Source: Neorhizobium populisoli
GTDB taxonomy: Bacteria; Pseudomonadota; Alphaproteobacteria; Rhizobiales; Rhizobiaceae
Direction: 5' to 3'
DNA: 64,000 bases
NCBI RefSeq assembly: GCF_019430945.1
Contig: NZ_JAHYCB010000001.1
Span: forward strand, 186,001-250,000
The translations under genes were made by a program, and so were the position numbers. This document shows, piece by piece, positions 1 through 9,040 of the stretch; the stretch's first letter is position 1, and each line of letters opens with the position of its first letter. The notes below the pieces were generated by a model. That model saw only the letters and a list, made by a program, of their open reading frames with translations. It was not told the origin of the DNA and searched no databases.

Positions 1-1
1 A

Positions 2-751
2 TCGCGCTTCCTCGCCTCTATGTCGCATGAACTCAGAACGCCGCTGAACGCCATTCTGGGCTTCTCCGAAGTGATGAGTTCCGAAGTGCTCGGTCCGCTC
101 GCCAACCCGACCTACAGGGAATATTCGGGCGATATCCACCGCTCCGGCCAGCATCTCCTCAATCTGATCAATGAAATCCTCGATCTGTCGCGCATCGAGG
201 CCGGTCGTTATGATCTCAGCGAAGAGTCGCTGTCGCTGCTTGAGATCGCCGAGGATTGCATCGGCATGGTGCAGCTTCGTGCGCGCGCCAAGAACATCAC
301 CATCCGCGAGCAGTTCGAGCCGGCATTGCCGCAGGTCTGGGCGGACGAGAAGTCGATGCGCCAGGTGCTTCTGAACCTGCTCTCCAACGCCGTGAAGTTT
401 ACGCCACAGGGCGGCGAGGTGATGGTCAAGGTCGGCTGGACTGCCGGCGGCGGCCAGTATGTGGCGATCAAGGATAACGGACCGGGTATTCCGGAAGATG
501 AAATCCCGGTGGTTCTCTCCGCCTTCGGCCAAGGCTCGATCGCCATCAAGAGCGCCGAACAGGGTACTGGCCTCGGCCTGCCGATCGTCCAGGCGATCCT
601 CGCCAAGCACGACGGCCAGTTCATCCTGCGCTCCAAGCTGCGCGAAGGCACCGAAGCCATCGCCATCCTGCCCTCGACCCGCGTGCTGCAAAGCGTGCCG
701 GCGGTTGCCGATGCGCCGGCTGTGGAGCGGCGGCGGAAGAGTTTTGCTTAG
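2..751 (+). CDS. Sensor histidine kinase, C-terminal part (PleC/DivJ/PdhS-like)
   Basis: Only the catalytic end of a sensor kinase is visible; the frame is open to the left edge, so the ATG at 20 is internal. The dimerisation/phosphoacceptor H-box (SHELRTPLNAIL, histidine about visible residue 9) is followed by an N-box (NLLSNAVKF), a G1 box (DNGPGIP) and a G2 box (GTGLGLPI), so both HisKA and HATPase domains are intact. The H-box region with FSEVM and the GQHLLNLINEILDLSRIEAGR stretch resemble the alphaproteobacterial PleC/DivJ/PdhS group that phosphorylates DivK-type regulators in cell-cycle control; this subfamily call is inference. Any sensor or PAS domains lie outside the window. Confidence 0.9.
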   Translation, partial: SRFLASMSHELRTPLNAILGFSEVMSSEVLGPLANPTYREYSGDIHRSGQHLLNLINEILDLSRIEAGRYDLSEESLSLLEIAEDCIGMVQLRARAKNITIREQFEPALPQVWADEKSMRQVLLNLLSNAVKFTPQGGEVMVKVGWTAGGGQYVAIKDNGPGIPEDEIPVVLSAFGQGSIAIKSAEQGTGLGLPIVQAILAKHDGQFILRSKLREGTEAIAILPSTRVLQSVPAVADAPAVERRRKSFA

Positions 752-796
752 TAGGTAGCTCTTTTCCGGCTAGTGGTTTGCGTGCATAATGTGCGC

Positions 797-1015
797 ATGA
801 CCGCACTTCTCGATTATGCCATCAAAATGGCAAGCGCGCTTCCTGAAAGCCGGCAGGATGAAATTGCCGATGCGATCGAGCTGTATATTCGCGAAAAATT
901 AGGGCGGCCTTTCAACAGCGACACCGCCGAAGTCACTGGTGCAAACGAAGACAGAAAAAAGAAAGCCCGGGCGGCTCTCGTTGAACCTGGCTATTTAGAT
1001 GCCCCAAAAACTTAA
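797..1015 (+). CDS. Small antitoxin-like hypothetical protein
   Basis: A 72-residue acidic/helical protein starting MTALLDYAIKMASALPES. The N-terminal pattern (LPESRQDEIADAIELYI) resembles short antitoxin-type proteins that lie before RelE/ParE toxins, but no toxin gene is adjacent, so it would be an orphan. The ATG at 797 is preferred over a GTG at 773, although neither has a strong ribosome binding site. The end overlaps the 3' end of the convergent dgkA gene by 21 bases. Function is unknown; the antitoxin resemblance is weak. Confidence 0.5.
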   Translation: MTALLDYAIKMASALPESRQDEIADAIELYIREKLGRPFNSDTAEVTGANEDRKKKARAALVEPGYLDAPKT

Positions 1016-1399
1016 GCTTTTCACCACAACATAAAGCGCAAACAGTCCGTTCACACACAGCAGGCAGAACACCGCAAACGACCCCAGGTCCTTCGCGTGC
1101 CGCCCCACCGTGGAAATCTCCGGCGAAATCCGGTCGACCAGTTCCTCGACCGCGGTATTCAGCGCCTCCACGGCGAACAGGATCAGCATCAGGATCACGA
1201 AGATGAAGTGATCGAGGAAGGTCGCGCCGACCGCCGCAAACACGATAAGGCCGAGCGCGAAGGCATAGACCTCCTGGCGGAAGGCAGCTTCCCGCCAGAG
1301 CCTCTTCAGCCCCTGCATGGAATAGCGGAAAGACGCGACGATCCGCCGGAAGGTGGCGGCCTTTTCGATATTGCTGTCGAGCGGCGTCTTTTCGTCCAT
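995..1399 (-). CDS. dgkA: Diacylglycerol kinase DgkA
   Basis: A 134-residue inner-membrane protein of the small prokaryotic diacylglycerol kinase family, which phosphorylates diacylglycerol to phosphatidic acid using ATP and recycles lipid released during periplasmic glucan and envelope synthesis. The family signature EALNTAVEELVD followed by the KDLGSFAVF segment is present, with three hydrophobic helices around residues 45-65, 68-85 and 108-130. Length fits the family (about 120-135). It lies 7 bases downstream of cobT on the same strand and may be co-transcribed with it, though the functions are unrelated. Confidence 0.93.
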   Translation of the reverse strand: MDEKTPLDSNIEKAATFRRIVASFRYSMQGLKRLWREAAFRQEVYAFALGLIVFAAVGATFLDHFIFVILMLILFAVEALNTAVEELVDRISPEISTVGRHAKDLGSFAVFCLLCVNGLFALYVVVKSLSFWGI

Positions 1400-1406
1400 T
1401 CAGTCC

Positions 1407-2462
1407 TCAGTGGGTGTGGTTATGCCCATGATCGTGGTTGTGGTCGTCGCTCTTGGTGCTGACGCCCGCCTGTTCGAATGTGGCCATGCCGGAATGGCAG
1501 GCGGCAGCCGATTTGACGATGCCGGCGGCGAGCGCTGCACCCGTGCCTTCGCCCAGCCGCATGCCGAGCGCCAGAAGCGGCGTCTTGCCGAGCTTTTCGA
1601 TGGCACGCAGATGACCGGGCTCGCCGGAGACGTGGCCGATCAGGCAATGATCGAGCGCTGTCGGGTTGATGGCCTTGAGAATGGAGGCGGCAGCCGTCAC
1701 GACGTAGCCGTCGAGGAGGACCGGTATCTTCTCCATGCGGGCGGCCAAAATGGCGCCGGCGATCGCGGCAATCTCGCGGCCGCCGAGGCGACGCAGGATT
1801 TCGAGCGGATCGGACAGGTGGTCCTTGTGGAACGCGACGGCCTGCTTGACGATGGCGATCTTGCGCTCCAGCAATTCACCATGCGAGCCGGTGCCCGGAC
1901 CGACCCAGTCTTCCGCTTCGCCGCCGTAAAGCGCCAGATTGATGGCGGCGGCGACGGTCGTATTGCCGATGCCCATCTCGCCGATGCAGAGAAGGTCCGT
2001 GCCGCCGGCGATCGCTTCCATGCCGAAGGCCATGGTGGCGGCGCAATCACGTTCGGAAAGGGCGGCCTCGGTGGCGATGTCACCGGTCGGGTAATCCAGC
2101 GCCAGGTCGAAGATCTTCAGGCCGAGATCGTGGGTGACGCAGATCTGGTTGATCGCCGCGCCGCCGGCTGCGAAATTCTCGACCATCTGCTGTGTCACCG
2201 ACGAGGGAAACGGCGTGATACCATGGCGGGTGACGCCATGGTTGCCGGCAAAGATCGCCACCAGCGGACGGGTGACCGCCGGTGCGCGGCCAGTCCAGGC
2301 GGCAAGCCAGAAGGCGATCTCTTCGAGGCGGCCGAGCGCGCCCGGCGGCTTGGTAAGCTGCGCATCGCGTTCGCGCGCCGCCACCAGTGCCCGTGCATCC
2401 GGACCGGGAAGGTTCTGCAGGAGAACACGGAAATCGTCGAAAGGCAGGCCGCTCACGCTCAT
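1407..2462 (-). CDS. cobT: Nicotinate-nucleotide--dimethylbenzimidazole phosphoribosyltransferase CobT
   Basis: A 351-residue enzyme of lower-ligand activation in cobalamin synthesis. It transfers phosphoribose from nicotinate mononucleotide to 5,6-dimethylbenzimidazole, giving alpha-ribazole phosphate for CobS. The N-terminal KPPGALGRLEEIAFWLA segment and the C-terminal LGEGTGA motif, which carries the family's catalytic glutamate, are both present. The protein ends in a histidine/aspartate-rich tail (DHNHDHGHNHTH) that is not part of the catalytic fold and could bind metal. It is divergent from cobS, with only about 110 bases between the two start regions. No cobalamin riboswitch is apparent there, and the space is short for one. 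Confidence 0.95.
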   Translation of the reverse strand: MSVSGLPFDDFRVLLQNLPGPDARALVAARERDAQLTKPPGALGRLEEIAFWLAAWTGRAPAVTRPLVAIFAGNHGVTRHGITPFPSSVTQQMVENFAAGGAAINQICVTHDLGLKIFDLALDYPTGDIATEAALSERDCAATMAFGMEAIAGGTDLLCIGEMGIGNTTVAAAINLALYGGEAEDWVGPGTGSHGELLERKIAIVKQAVAFHKDHLSDPLEILRRLGGREIAAIAGAILAARMEKIPVLLDGYVVTAAASILKAINPTALDHCLIGHVSGEPGHLRAIEKLGKTPLLALGMRLGEGTGAALAAGIVKSAAACHSGMATFEQAGVSTKSDDHNHDHGHNHTH

Positions 2463-2562
2463 GGAAATCTCTTTCGTCTATCGATCGGTCGCGTGTCAGC
2501 CGGCCGCTTGTGTTTGTCGGCAAATCGCGCTTCTGTGCGACCTCTCATAATCGGGTAGAGAC

Positions 2563-2575
2563 GGAGGAACAACTG
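2563..2575 (+). promoter_or_regulatory. Ribosome binding site pointing to a CTG start for cobS
   Basis: A consensus GGAGG lies at 2563-2567, five bases before a CTG at 2573. No in-frame ATG lies between here and the conserved CobS N-terminus. The nearest in-frame upstream alternative is a GTG at 2510, which has no comparable Shine-Dalgarno and would add about 20 unconserved residues. The CTG start is an inference from spacing and homology. Confidence 0.45.
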
Positions 2576-3349
2576 CCAAACGCGACGGAATTCATTGCGG
2601 ACCTCGCCCGCTCGGTCGGTTTCCTCAGCCGCCTGCCGGTTCCGGGGCGGTTTTTCGAAGGGCATGACGGCTCGATCTCGCGGGCGGTGCAGGCCTTTCC
2701 GGTTGCCGGTCTGGTCATCGCCATCGTCCCTGCCTTTGCCCTTTTCCTGTTTTCCGGTCGTGACCCATTGCTCGCTGCCCTGATCGCGCTTGCGGTGATG
2801 ACGCTGATGACCGGCGCTCTGCACGAGGACGGATTGGCGGATGCGGCGGACGGGCTCGGAGGCGGACGCGACAGGGAACATGCGCTGACCATCATGAAGG
2901 ACAGCCGCATCGGCTCCTATGGCGTGGTGGCGCTGGTGCTGTCGTTCGGGCTTCGGGCCGCGGCTCTGGCGGCGATTGCCCGTCATGACGCAGGCACGGC
3001 GGCGCTGGCGCTTATCGCTACTGCCGCTGCCAGCCGCGCCGTCATGGTCGCCCATTGGCATGCCCTGCCCTCGGCCCGCCAGAACGGCGTTGCCGCCGGT
3101 GCGGGACAGCCGGAGGATGGCGCCTGCAACGTCGCGCTTTTCATCGGTATAGCCGTTTCGCTCCTGCTGCTGGTGCCCGCCCTTGGCCTGCCGAGTACAG
3201 TTGTTTCGCTTGTCGCCACCGGCATCGCCGGTTTCGGGTTCACCCGTTTCGTCCACAGAAAGCTTCAGGGCCATACGGGCGACACGATCGGCGCCACACA
3301 ACAGATCAGCGAGATCGTGATGCTTTCGGCTCTTGCTCTCATCGTCTGA
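2573..3349 (+). CDS. cobS: Adenosylcobinamide-GDP ribazoletransferase CobS
   Basis: A polytopic inner-membrane enzyme that joins adenosylcobinamide-GDP and alpha-ribazole (or its phosphate) in the last step of cobalamin assembly. Family motifs are HEDGLADAADG (which carries the metal-binding acidic residues), KDSRIGSYG, and GHTGDTIGA near the C-terminus, with about six hydrophobic segments between. From the proposed CTG start the protein is 258 residues, normal for CobS. The conserved part begins at TEFIADLARS, so a non-ATG start around 2573 is likely; a GTG at 2510 is the alternative. It is divergently arranged with cobT, its direct pathway partner. Confidence 0.9.
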   Translation: MPNATEFIADLARSVGFLSRLPVPGRFFEGHDGSISRAVQAFPVAGLVIAIVPAFALFLFSGRDPLLAALIALAVMTLMTGALHEDGLADAADGLGGGRDREHALTIMKDSRIGSYGVVALVLSFGLRAAALAAIARHDAGTAALALIATAAASRAVMVAHWHALPSARQNGVAAGAGQPEDGACNVALFIGIAVSLLLLVPALGLPSTVVSLVATGIAGFGFTRFVHRKLQGHTGDTIGATQQISEIVMLSALALIV

Positions 3350-3368
3350 AGCCCCGATATATTTCCCC

Positions 3369-3590
3369 ATGATTTCGCCCTGCACCCTCGTCTGCTCGAT
3401 CGACATGAAGACCGGTTATTGCTTCGGCTGCGGCCGCACGCGCGACGAGATTGCCGGCTGGATGGATTACACCGATGCCGAACGCCGCCGGCTGATGGAT
3501 GTGCTGCCGGCGCGCCTGGAAACGGTCGAACGGCGCCCGCGGCGGGAAACGCGGCGTCAACGCATCGCCAAGGAACGGGATAACGCATGA
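3369..3590 (+). CDS. DUF1289 domain protein
   Basis: A 73-residue protein with the Cys-rich signature of DUF1289: SPCTLVC at the N-terminus, then YCFGCGRT and the EIAGW stretch. The four cysteines probably bind a metal ion (inference); family function is unknown. The ATG at 3369 is chosen because the domain starts at the second residue; a frame from 3333 would add an unconserved leader. Its stop codon overlaps the start of the next gene in an ATGA arrangement, indicating translational coupling. Confidence 0.8.
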   Translation: MISPCTLVCSIDMKTGYCFGCGRTRDEIAGWMDYTDAERRRLMDVLPARLETVERRPRRETRRQRIAKERDNA

Positions 3591-4291
3591 ACGCCCTGAC
3601 GATCCTCCTGCTGTTTCTCGGCGCCGGATTGGCCTTCCTCGTCTTCAATCACGATGGCGGCCGCACGATGGGCATCGACAACGAGGATTTCGGCCGGCTG
3701 ATCTATCTCATTCCGATCGCAGGCCTCCTGGGTGCCGGCGTGCTAGCCGGCCGGCGCGGCAGCCTCAACGTGGTCTTCCGGCAATTGGCGATCTGGCTGG
3801 TGATCATCATGGGTCTGGTCGTGGCCTACCTTTATCGCGACGACGCCCGCGCAGTCGCCGGCCGCGTCACCGCCGGCCTGCTGCCCGGCACCGCAGTGGT
3901 GGTGCAGACGAGCGACGGCAGCAACGAGGTGATCATCCATAAGACCCGCGGCGGCCATTTCCAGACCAATGTCGGCATCGACGGCAAGGTTTTAGGCATG
4001 CTGGTGGATACGGGGGCCAGCACGGTGGTGCTATCCTACGAAGACGCCCGCAAGGTCGGGCTCGATCCGAAGGCGCTCACCTACAGCGTCACGGTCATGA
4101 CCGCTAATGGCCGGGCCCAGGCTGCTCCCGTCCGGCTCGACGAGGTGGCAATCGGACCGATCGTCCGCCGCAACGTGCGGGCCATGGTGGCCGAGGAAGG
4201 CCGGCTGGACGAAAGCCTGCTCGGCATGAGCTTTCTCTCGACGCTCGGCTCGCTGCAGATGCAGACCGATGAGCTGAGGCTGAGGGACTGA
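3587..4291 (+). CDS. Membrane-anchored retropepsin-like aspartic protease (clan AA, TIGR02281-type)
   Basis: This 234-residue protein has hydrophobic helices near residues 3-20, 38-55 and 66-85, followed by a soluble domain with the aspartic protease motif LVDTGAS around residue 145 and the partner segment LLGMSFLSTLG near the C-terminus. A single DTG motif means the active enzyme would be a homodimer, as in retropepsins. Related rhizobial and caulobacterial proteins are annotated as TIGR02281 family proteases; substrates are not established. It overlaps the DUF1289 gene by 4 bases and converges with the YCII gene, leaving only 5 bases between stops. Confidence 0.85.
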   Translation: MNALTILLLFLGAGLAFLVFNHDGGRTMGIDNEDFGRLIYLIPIAGLLGAGVLAGRRGSLNVVFRQLAIWLVIIMGLVVAYLYRDDARAVAGRVTAGLLPGTAVVVQTSDGSNEVIIHKTRGGHFQTNVGIDGKVLGMLVDTGASTVVLSYEDARKVGLDPKALTYSVTVMTANGRAQAAPVRLDEVAIGPIVRRNVRAMVAEEGRLDESLLGMSFLSTLGSLQMQTDELRLRD

Positions 4292-4296
4292 GGCAA

Positions 4297-4680
4297 TTAC
4301 GCTTCTTTGTTCGCCTCCAGCGAAGCGCCCGGAATGTAAAGCTGTACCGGCCTGATCTCATAGACTGCAGTCGGATTGGCCTGACGCAGTTCCCGTGCCG
4401 CATCGACTGCCTGATCCATGGATGGAAAGTCCACGACGTAGAGGCCGAGCAACTGTTCCTTCGTCTCGGCGAAAGGCCCGTCGGTCACCACGCCGGCTCC
4501 CGGGCCGCGCAATGTCACGGCGCTTCCGGTGGCGCCCAGCCGCGCGGCGGGGCCGAGCGATTTCTGCGCCACGAGGCGGTCGTTGACCTCCAGGAGTTTA
4601 CCCATCAGCACGGCGTCTTCCTCCTTGCTCCAGGATTGGACGATGCCTTCCTCGTGATAGGCCAGAATGGCGTAATACAT
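4297..4680 (-). CDS. YCII-related (YciI-like) domain protein
   Basis: A 127-residue soluble protein of the YCII/DGPF family. The MYYAILAYHEEG strand at the N-terminus and VTDGPFAETKEQLLGLYVV in the middle are the hallmark segments. Members are small dimeric alpha-beta barrel proteins; some are lyase-like or accompany ECF sigma factors, but no sigma factor gene is adjacent here. The ATG at 4680 is chosen because it starts the domain and has a purine-rich GGGAGGGG just upstream. Function is unknown. Confidence 0.85.
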   Translation of the reverse strand: MYYAILAYHEEGIVQSWSKEEDAVLMGKLLEVNDRLVAQKSLGPAARLGATGSAVTLRGPGAGVVTDGPFAETKEQLLGLYVVDFPSMDQAVDAARELRQANPTAVYEIRPVQLYIPGASLEANKEA

Positions 4681-4734
4681 GGGTTCCCCTCCCTGCAATC
4701 CTATATCGGCAACCGTCCTAAAGCGTGTCGCGAT

Positions 4735-4826
4735 CTTTCAGCTTCGCTCCGCACGCTTCAGGTCCTTGTTCTGTCGCATGTCGCGATCGCAAAACCACTG
4801 CACGCTTTTGCGCGACATGCTCTAGA
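4735..4826. repeat. Palindromic intergenic repeat (rhizobial REP-like)
   Basis: The sequence holds a hairpin with perfect 10-base arms, GCATGTCGCG at 4776-4785 and its complement at 4811-4820. It is extended inward by CAAAA/TTTTG separated by a four-base bulge. A second, diverged half (AGCGTGTCGCGATC) lies near 4721-4735. Elements containing GCATGTCGCG next to AAAACC and GCACGCTTTTGCGCGACATG are widely repeated between genes in Rhizobiaceae from general knowledge. It sits between the YCII and AraC genes and may act as a transcription or mRNA-stability boundary. Confidence 0.6.
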
Positions 4827-4848
4827 CGAGGCCGTTGACGAGTGCAAT

Positions 4849-5835
4849 TCAGCCGAAGTCCTGTACCGCCTCGGCGCCCTCACCCTTCTTGCGGAAATGG
4901 CTGGGCGGGTTGCCGATAATGCGTTTGAAGGCGCGGCTGAACGAGGCCTCGGCATCGTAGCCCAGTCTTGAAGCAACGGTTGCCACACGCATGCCGTCGC
5001 CAAGCCATCTGCGAGCCTGATGCATGCGCACCAGCGCCACATAATGGGCCGGCGTTTCGCCGACCACTTTCAGGAACCGTTCGGCAAAGCCCGAGCGCGA
5101 GGCGCCCATGATCTTGGCGAGTGCGGCGATATTCCAGTCGCGATCCGGCTCCAGATGGATGGCGGCCAGCACGCGGCCGACTTCCGGATTGCGCACGGCG
5201 GCGATCCAGCCTGTCGTGTCGCCACAGCCATGCTCGACCCAGGTGCGGATCAGCGTCGCCGTCAATACATCGGCCAGCCGGGCGAGAATGCCGCCTGCCC
5301 CGACCCGGTCCATTTCCACCTCGCGCGCCATGGCATCGAGCAGATGCGGGATGGCCGGTTCGCTTTTGGCGAGATCGCTGGTCAGCATCACATCGGGCAT
5401 CAGCTGCAGCAGCGGATGCAGCTTGTCGATGTTGAAGCGCATCGAGGCGGTCAGCGCCACCGTGGCGCTGCCGGCATCCGGACATTGGACATTGACGTCA
5501 TACACGCCCTGACAAACTTCCTTGCGGCCAAGACGCTCATAGGGCAGCGGCGGCAGGCCCGGTTTGCTGGCGATGATATGGGCGTCGCCGCGCGCCACCA
5601 GCGCCGCGTCGCCGGGCTTTAATTCCAGCCATTCACCGGACGGTGTCTGCAGCCAGGCCGCACCTGCCGATATGAAGTGGAAGCGCGCCCAATCCTGCGA
5701 CGGGAAGGACGTTGCCCAGGGTTCGGAAAGCCGGCAGCGGCCATATTCGACGCCATCGAGGCGCAGTCCGCGCAGCATCTCGCTGAGCGGATCGAAATTG
5801 TTTTCAGCATCTGATTTGGACGAACGGTCAAGCAT
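4849..5835 (-). CDS. AraC-family transcriptional regulator with cupin sensor domain
   Basis: A 328-residue regulator. The N-terminal half is a cupin-type domain (Cupin_6-like; WARFHFISAGAAWL, then KPGDAALVARGDAH). The C-terminal 100 residues form the double helix-turn-helix AraC domain (MGASRSGFAERFLKVVGETP and MRVATVASRLGYDAEASFSR). The start at 5835 (MLDRSSKSD) is preferred to 5889, which lacks similarity. It is divergently transcribed from the NepI-like exporter, a frequent arrangement for this subgroup, so it probably controls that exporter and itself from the 114-base shared upstream region. The ligand is unknown. Confidence 0.88.
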   Translation of the reverse strand: MLDRSSKSDAENNFDPLSEMLRGLRLDGVEYGRCRLSEPWATSFPSQDWARFHFISAGAAWLQTPSGEWLELKPGDAALVARGDAHIIASKPGLPPLPYERLGRKEVCQGVYDVNVQCPDAGSATVALTASMRFNIDKLHPLLQLMPDVMLTSDLAKSEPAIPHLLDAMAREVEMDRVGAGGILARLADVLTATLIRTWVEHGCGDTTGWIAAVRNPEVGRVLAAIHLEPDRDWNIAALAKIMGASRSGFAERFLKVVGETPAHYVALVRMHQARRWLGDGMRVATVASRLGYDAEASFSRAFKRIIGNPPSHFRKKGEGAEAVQDFG

Positions 5836-5949
5836 ATCGGATTTTCTAGCATGGAAAGTACAGCCTGTCACGCCTACCTCTGGCATCACCTTCCCGAGTC
5901 ATTTCCCGACTGGGGAGACTGTGCTTCCTCCCATCACAGGACGTGAACC

Positions 5950-7188
5950 ATGACAGACAGCACTTTCAACGAGGGCGAACAGACGCGCCATGCGTCCGGC
6001 ATCGATCCCTCGGACTCTTCATCCACCAAGCGTGCCAAGTGGGACGCGATCGTCTCGCTTACACTGGGCGTCTTCGGCCTGGTGACGGCGGAATTCCTGC
6101 CGGCGAGCCTGCTTACCCCGATTTCCGCCGATCTCGCCATCAGCGCCGGTGCGGCCGGCCAGACGGTGACGGTTACCGCCGTGGTTGCCGCGATCGCCGG
6201 CCCTGCTGTCGTGATCGGCACCCGCAGCCTCAACCGGCGCTGGACGCTGTTCGGCCTCACCGCGCTGCTGATCATTTCCAGCGCGCTTGCCGCCTTCGCC
6301 AGCGGGCTGACGCTTCTCCTGATCTCGCGCGTCCTGCTCGGCGTCGGGCTCGGCGGTTTCTGGGCCATGGCCGGTGCGCTGGCCATGCGTCTTGTGCCGA
6401 TGAGCCACCTGCCCCGCGCCATGGCGATGATCTTTACCGGCGTCTCCGTCGCGACGGTCACCGCAGCACCGCTCGGCGCCTATATCGGCTCGACGCTCGG
6501 CTGGCGGGCCGCCTTCGTCATCGCCGGCGCCGTCGGCGTCGTGGCGCTCTTGGTACAGGCTTTCACCATTCCCTCGCTGCCGCCTGCCGGCCATGCCGGG
6601 CTTGGCACGATGATCGCCGTCCTGAAACGTCCGAAAATCCGCGTCGGCCTGCTCGTCACGCTGCTGATCGTCGCCGGTCACTTCGCGGGCTTCACCTATA
6701 TCCGCCCGTATCTTGAGGAAATCCCGCGGCTCGGCGTCGAAATGGTGTCGCTCGTGCTGCTTGCCTACGGTATCGGCGGCTTCTTCGGCAATATCGTCGG
6801 CGGCATGATCACCGAGCGCAGCGCGACCCTGGGCGTCGTCTTCGCCTCCAGCCTGATTGCCGTCTCTGCCGCCATCCTGGTTATCGCCGGCCCGTCGGTG
6901 GCGATCTCGGCAACAGCCGTCACCCTGTGGGGCTTCGCCTTCGGCGCACTGCCGGTGAGCATCCAGAGCTTCATCACCCGTGCGGCTCCGGACGAGGCGG
7001 AAAGCGCCGGCGCCATGCTGCTCACCACCTTCCAGGTGGCGATCTCCAGCGGCGCGGTGCTCGGCGGCCTGCTGATCGACCTGCAGGGCCCGCTCGGCGT
7101 GATGACCTTCCTCGGCATTGCCGCAGCGCTTGGCGCCTCGGTCATGTCGGCCCGCGGTGGCAAGCAGATGCAGCTCAGCGAAGGCTGA
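5950..7188 (+). CDS. MFS exporter, NepI-like
   Basis: A 412-residue, 12-helix major facilitator transporter of the drug/metabolite exporter type. The first helix and loop (EFLPASLLTP) and the later LGGFWAMAGALAMRLVP closely recall E. coli NepI, a purine ribonucleoside efflux pump, and the overall layout with VTVTA in helix 2 fits. The actual substrate is inference. The N-terminal about 35 residues are polar and variable. It is divergent from the AraC-type regulator. Its 3' end converges on the ABC permease with a hairpin between them. Confidence 0.88.
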   Translation: MTDSTFNEGEQTRHASGIDPSDSSSTKRAKWDAIVSLTLGVFGLVTAEFLPASLLTPISADLAISAGAAGQTVTVTAVVAAIAGPAVVIGTRSLNRRWTLFGLTALLIISSALAAFASGLTLLLISRVLLGVGLGGFWAMAGALAMRLVPMSHLPRAMAMIFTGVSVATVTAAPLGAYIGSTLGWRAAFVIAGAVGVVALLVQAFTIPSLPPAGHAGLGTMIAVLKRPKIRVGLLVTLLIVAGHFAGFTYIRPYLEEIPRLGVEMVSLVLLAYGIGGFFGNIVGGMITERSATLGVVFASSLIAVSAAILVIAGPSVAISATAVTLWGFAFGALPVSIQSFITRAAPDEAESAGAMLLTTFQVAISSGAVLGGLLIDLQGPLGVMTFLGIAAALGASVMSARGGKQMQLSEG

Positions 7189-7202
7189 CCATTCGAGAAA
7201 CG

Positions 7203-7228
7203 CCGGCTGCGGTCAGTTCCGCAGCCGG
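7203..7228. terminator. Hairpin between convergent genes
   Basis: Perfect 10-base inverted repeat: CCGGCTGCGG at 7203-7212 and its complement at 7219-7228, with a 6-base loop. The loop includes the stop codon of the minus-strand permease. No T-run follows on either strand, so it may act as an RNA 3' stabiliser rather than a full intrinsic terminator. Confidence 0.5.
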
Positions 7229-7991
7229 TATCCGGTATGGAAGATCCAGCCGACGATCGACAGGCAGATGGCCAGGAACAGGCCGACCATGGCGAGGCTG
7301 ATCCAGGGATTGATGTCCGAGACTTCGTAGAAGCTCCAGCGGAAACCGCTCACCAGATAAAGAACCGGGTTCAGGTGGCTGACGGCCTGCCAGAAGTCCG
7401 GCAGCATCTTGATCGAATAGAAGCTTCCACCCAGAAACGTCAGCGGCGGCACGACCAACATCGGCACGATGTTGAGCTGTTCGAAATTCTTGGCCCAGAT
7501 GCCGATGATGAAACCGAGCAGGCTGAAGCTTATTGCCGTCAGCACCATGAAGAGCAGCATCATGACAGGGTGGGCGATCGAGATCGTTCCGAAGGCCGGG
7601 TTTATCAGCGACAGGCCATAGGCCGTGCCCAGGATGATCAACCCGATGATCAGCCCCTTGGTCGCCGCCGCCCCGACATAACCGACCAGGATTTCCGTCA
7701 TCGCAACCGGTGCCGAAAGGATTTCATAGATCGTGCCGGTGAATTTCGGGAAATAGATGCCGATCGAACCGTTGGCGATGCATTGCGTCAGAAGCGACAG
7801 CATAATCAGGCCGGGCGTGATGAACGAGCCGTAGGAAACGCCTTCGATGGTCGGGATACGCGAGCCGATCGCGGTGCCGAACACCACGAAATACAGCGAG
7901 GTGGTGATGACCGGCGAGATGACGCTCTGCATGAGCGTGCGCCGCATGCGGGCCATTTCGAACGTGTAGATGGATTTGATCGCTTCGTAAT

Positions 7992-7995
<4 letters not shown>
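7213..7995 (-). CDS. ABC-2 type transporter permease
   Basis: A 260-residue membrane subunit with six hydrophobic segments of the ABC-2 exporter type, similar to E. coli YadH. The first 20 residues include the [11 protein letters not shown] cytoplasmic segment, and later come [16 protein letters not shown] and the [11 protein letters not shown] motif typical of the family. The ATG at 7995 overlaps the stop of the upstream ATPase gene by 4 bases, so the two are translationally coupled and form one exporter. The substrate is unknown; family members export drugs, polysaccharides or lipids. Confidence 0.92.
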
Positions 7996-8918
<923 letters not shown>

Positions 8919-9040
8919 GTGGGAAGGGTCTTCCAGAGGAATCGATTTGCGGGATTTGCCGCAATATAGGTACGACCATCCTCGAAACCATCCCGTTTAG
9001 AAGAATATTGCGTTCGCTTTTGACGACCAATCGGCTGATA

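Noticed and set aside
773-1015. A toxin-antitoxin pair around the small 72-residue protein
   Set aside because: Only one small gene is present and it converges on dgkA; no toxin partner is found, so the pair is not supported.
2463-2572. A cobalamin riboswitch between cobT and cobS
   Set aside because: The spacer is only about 110 bases, short for this riboswitch, and I see no B12-box-like sequence.
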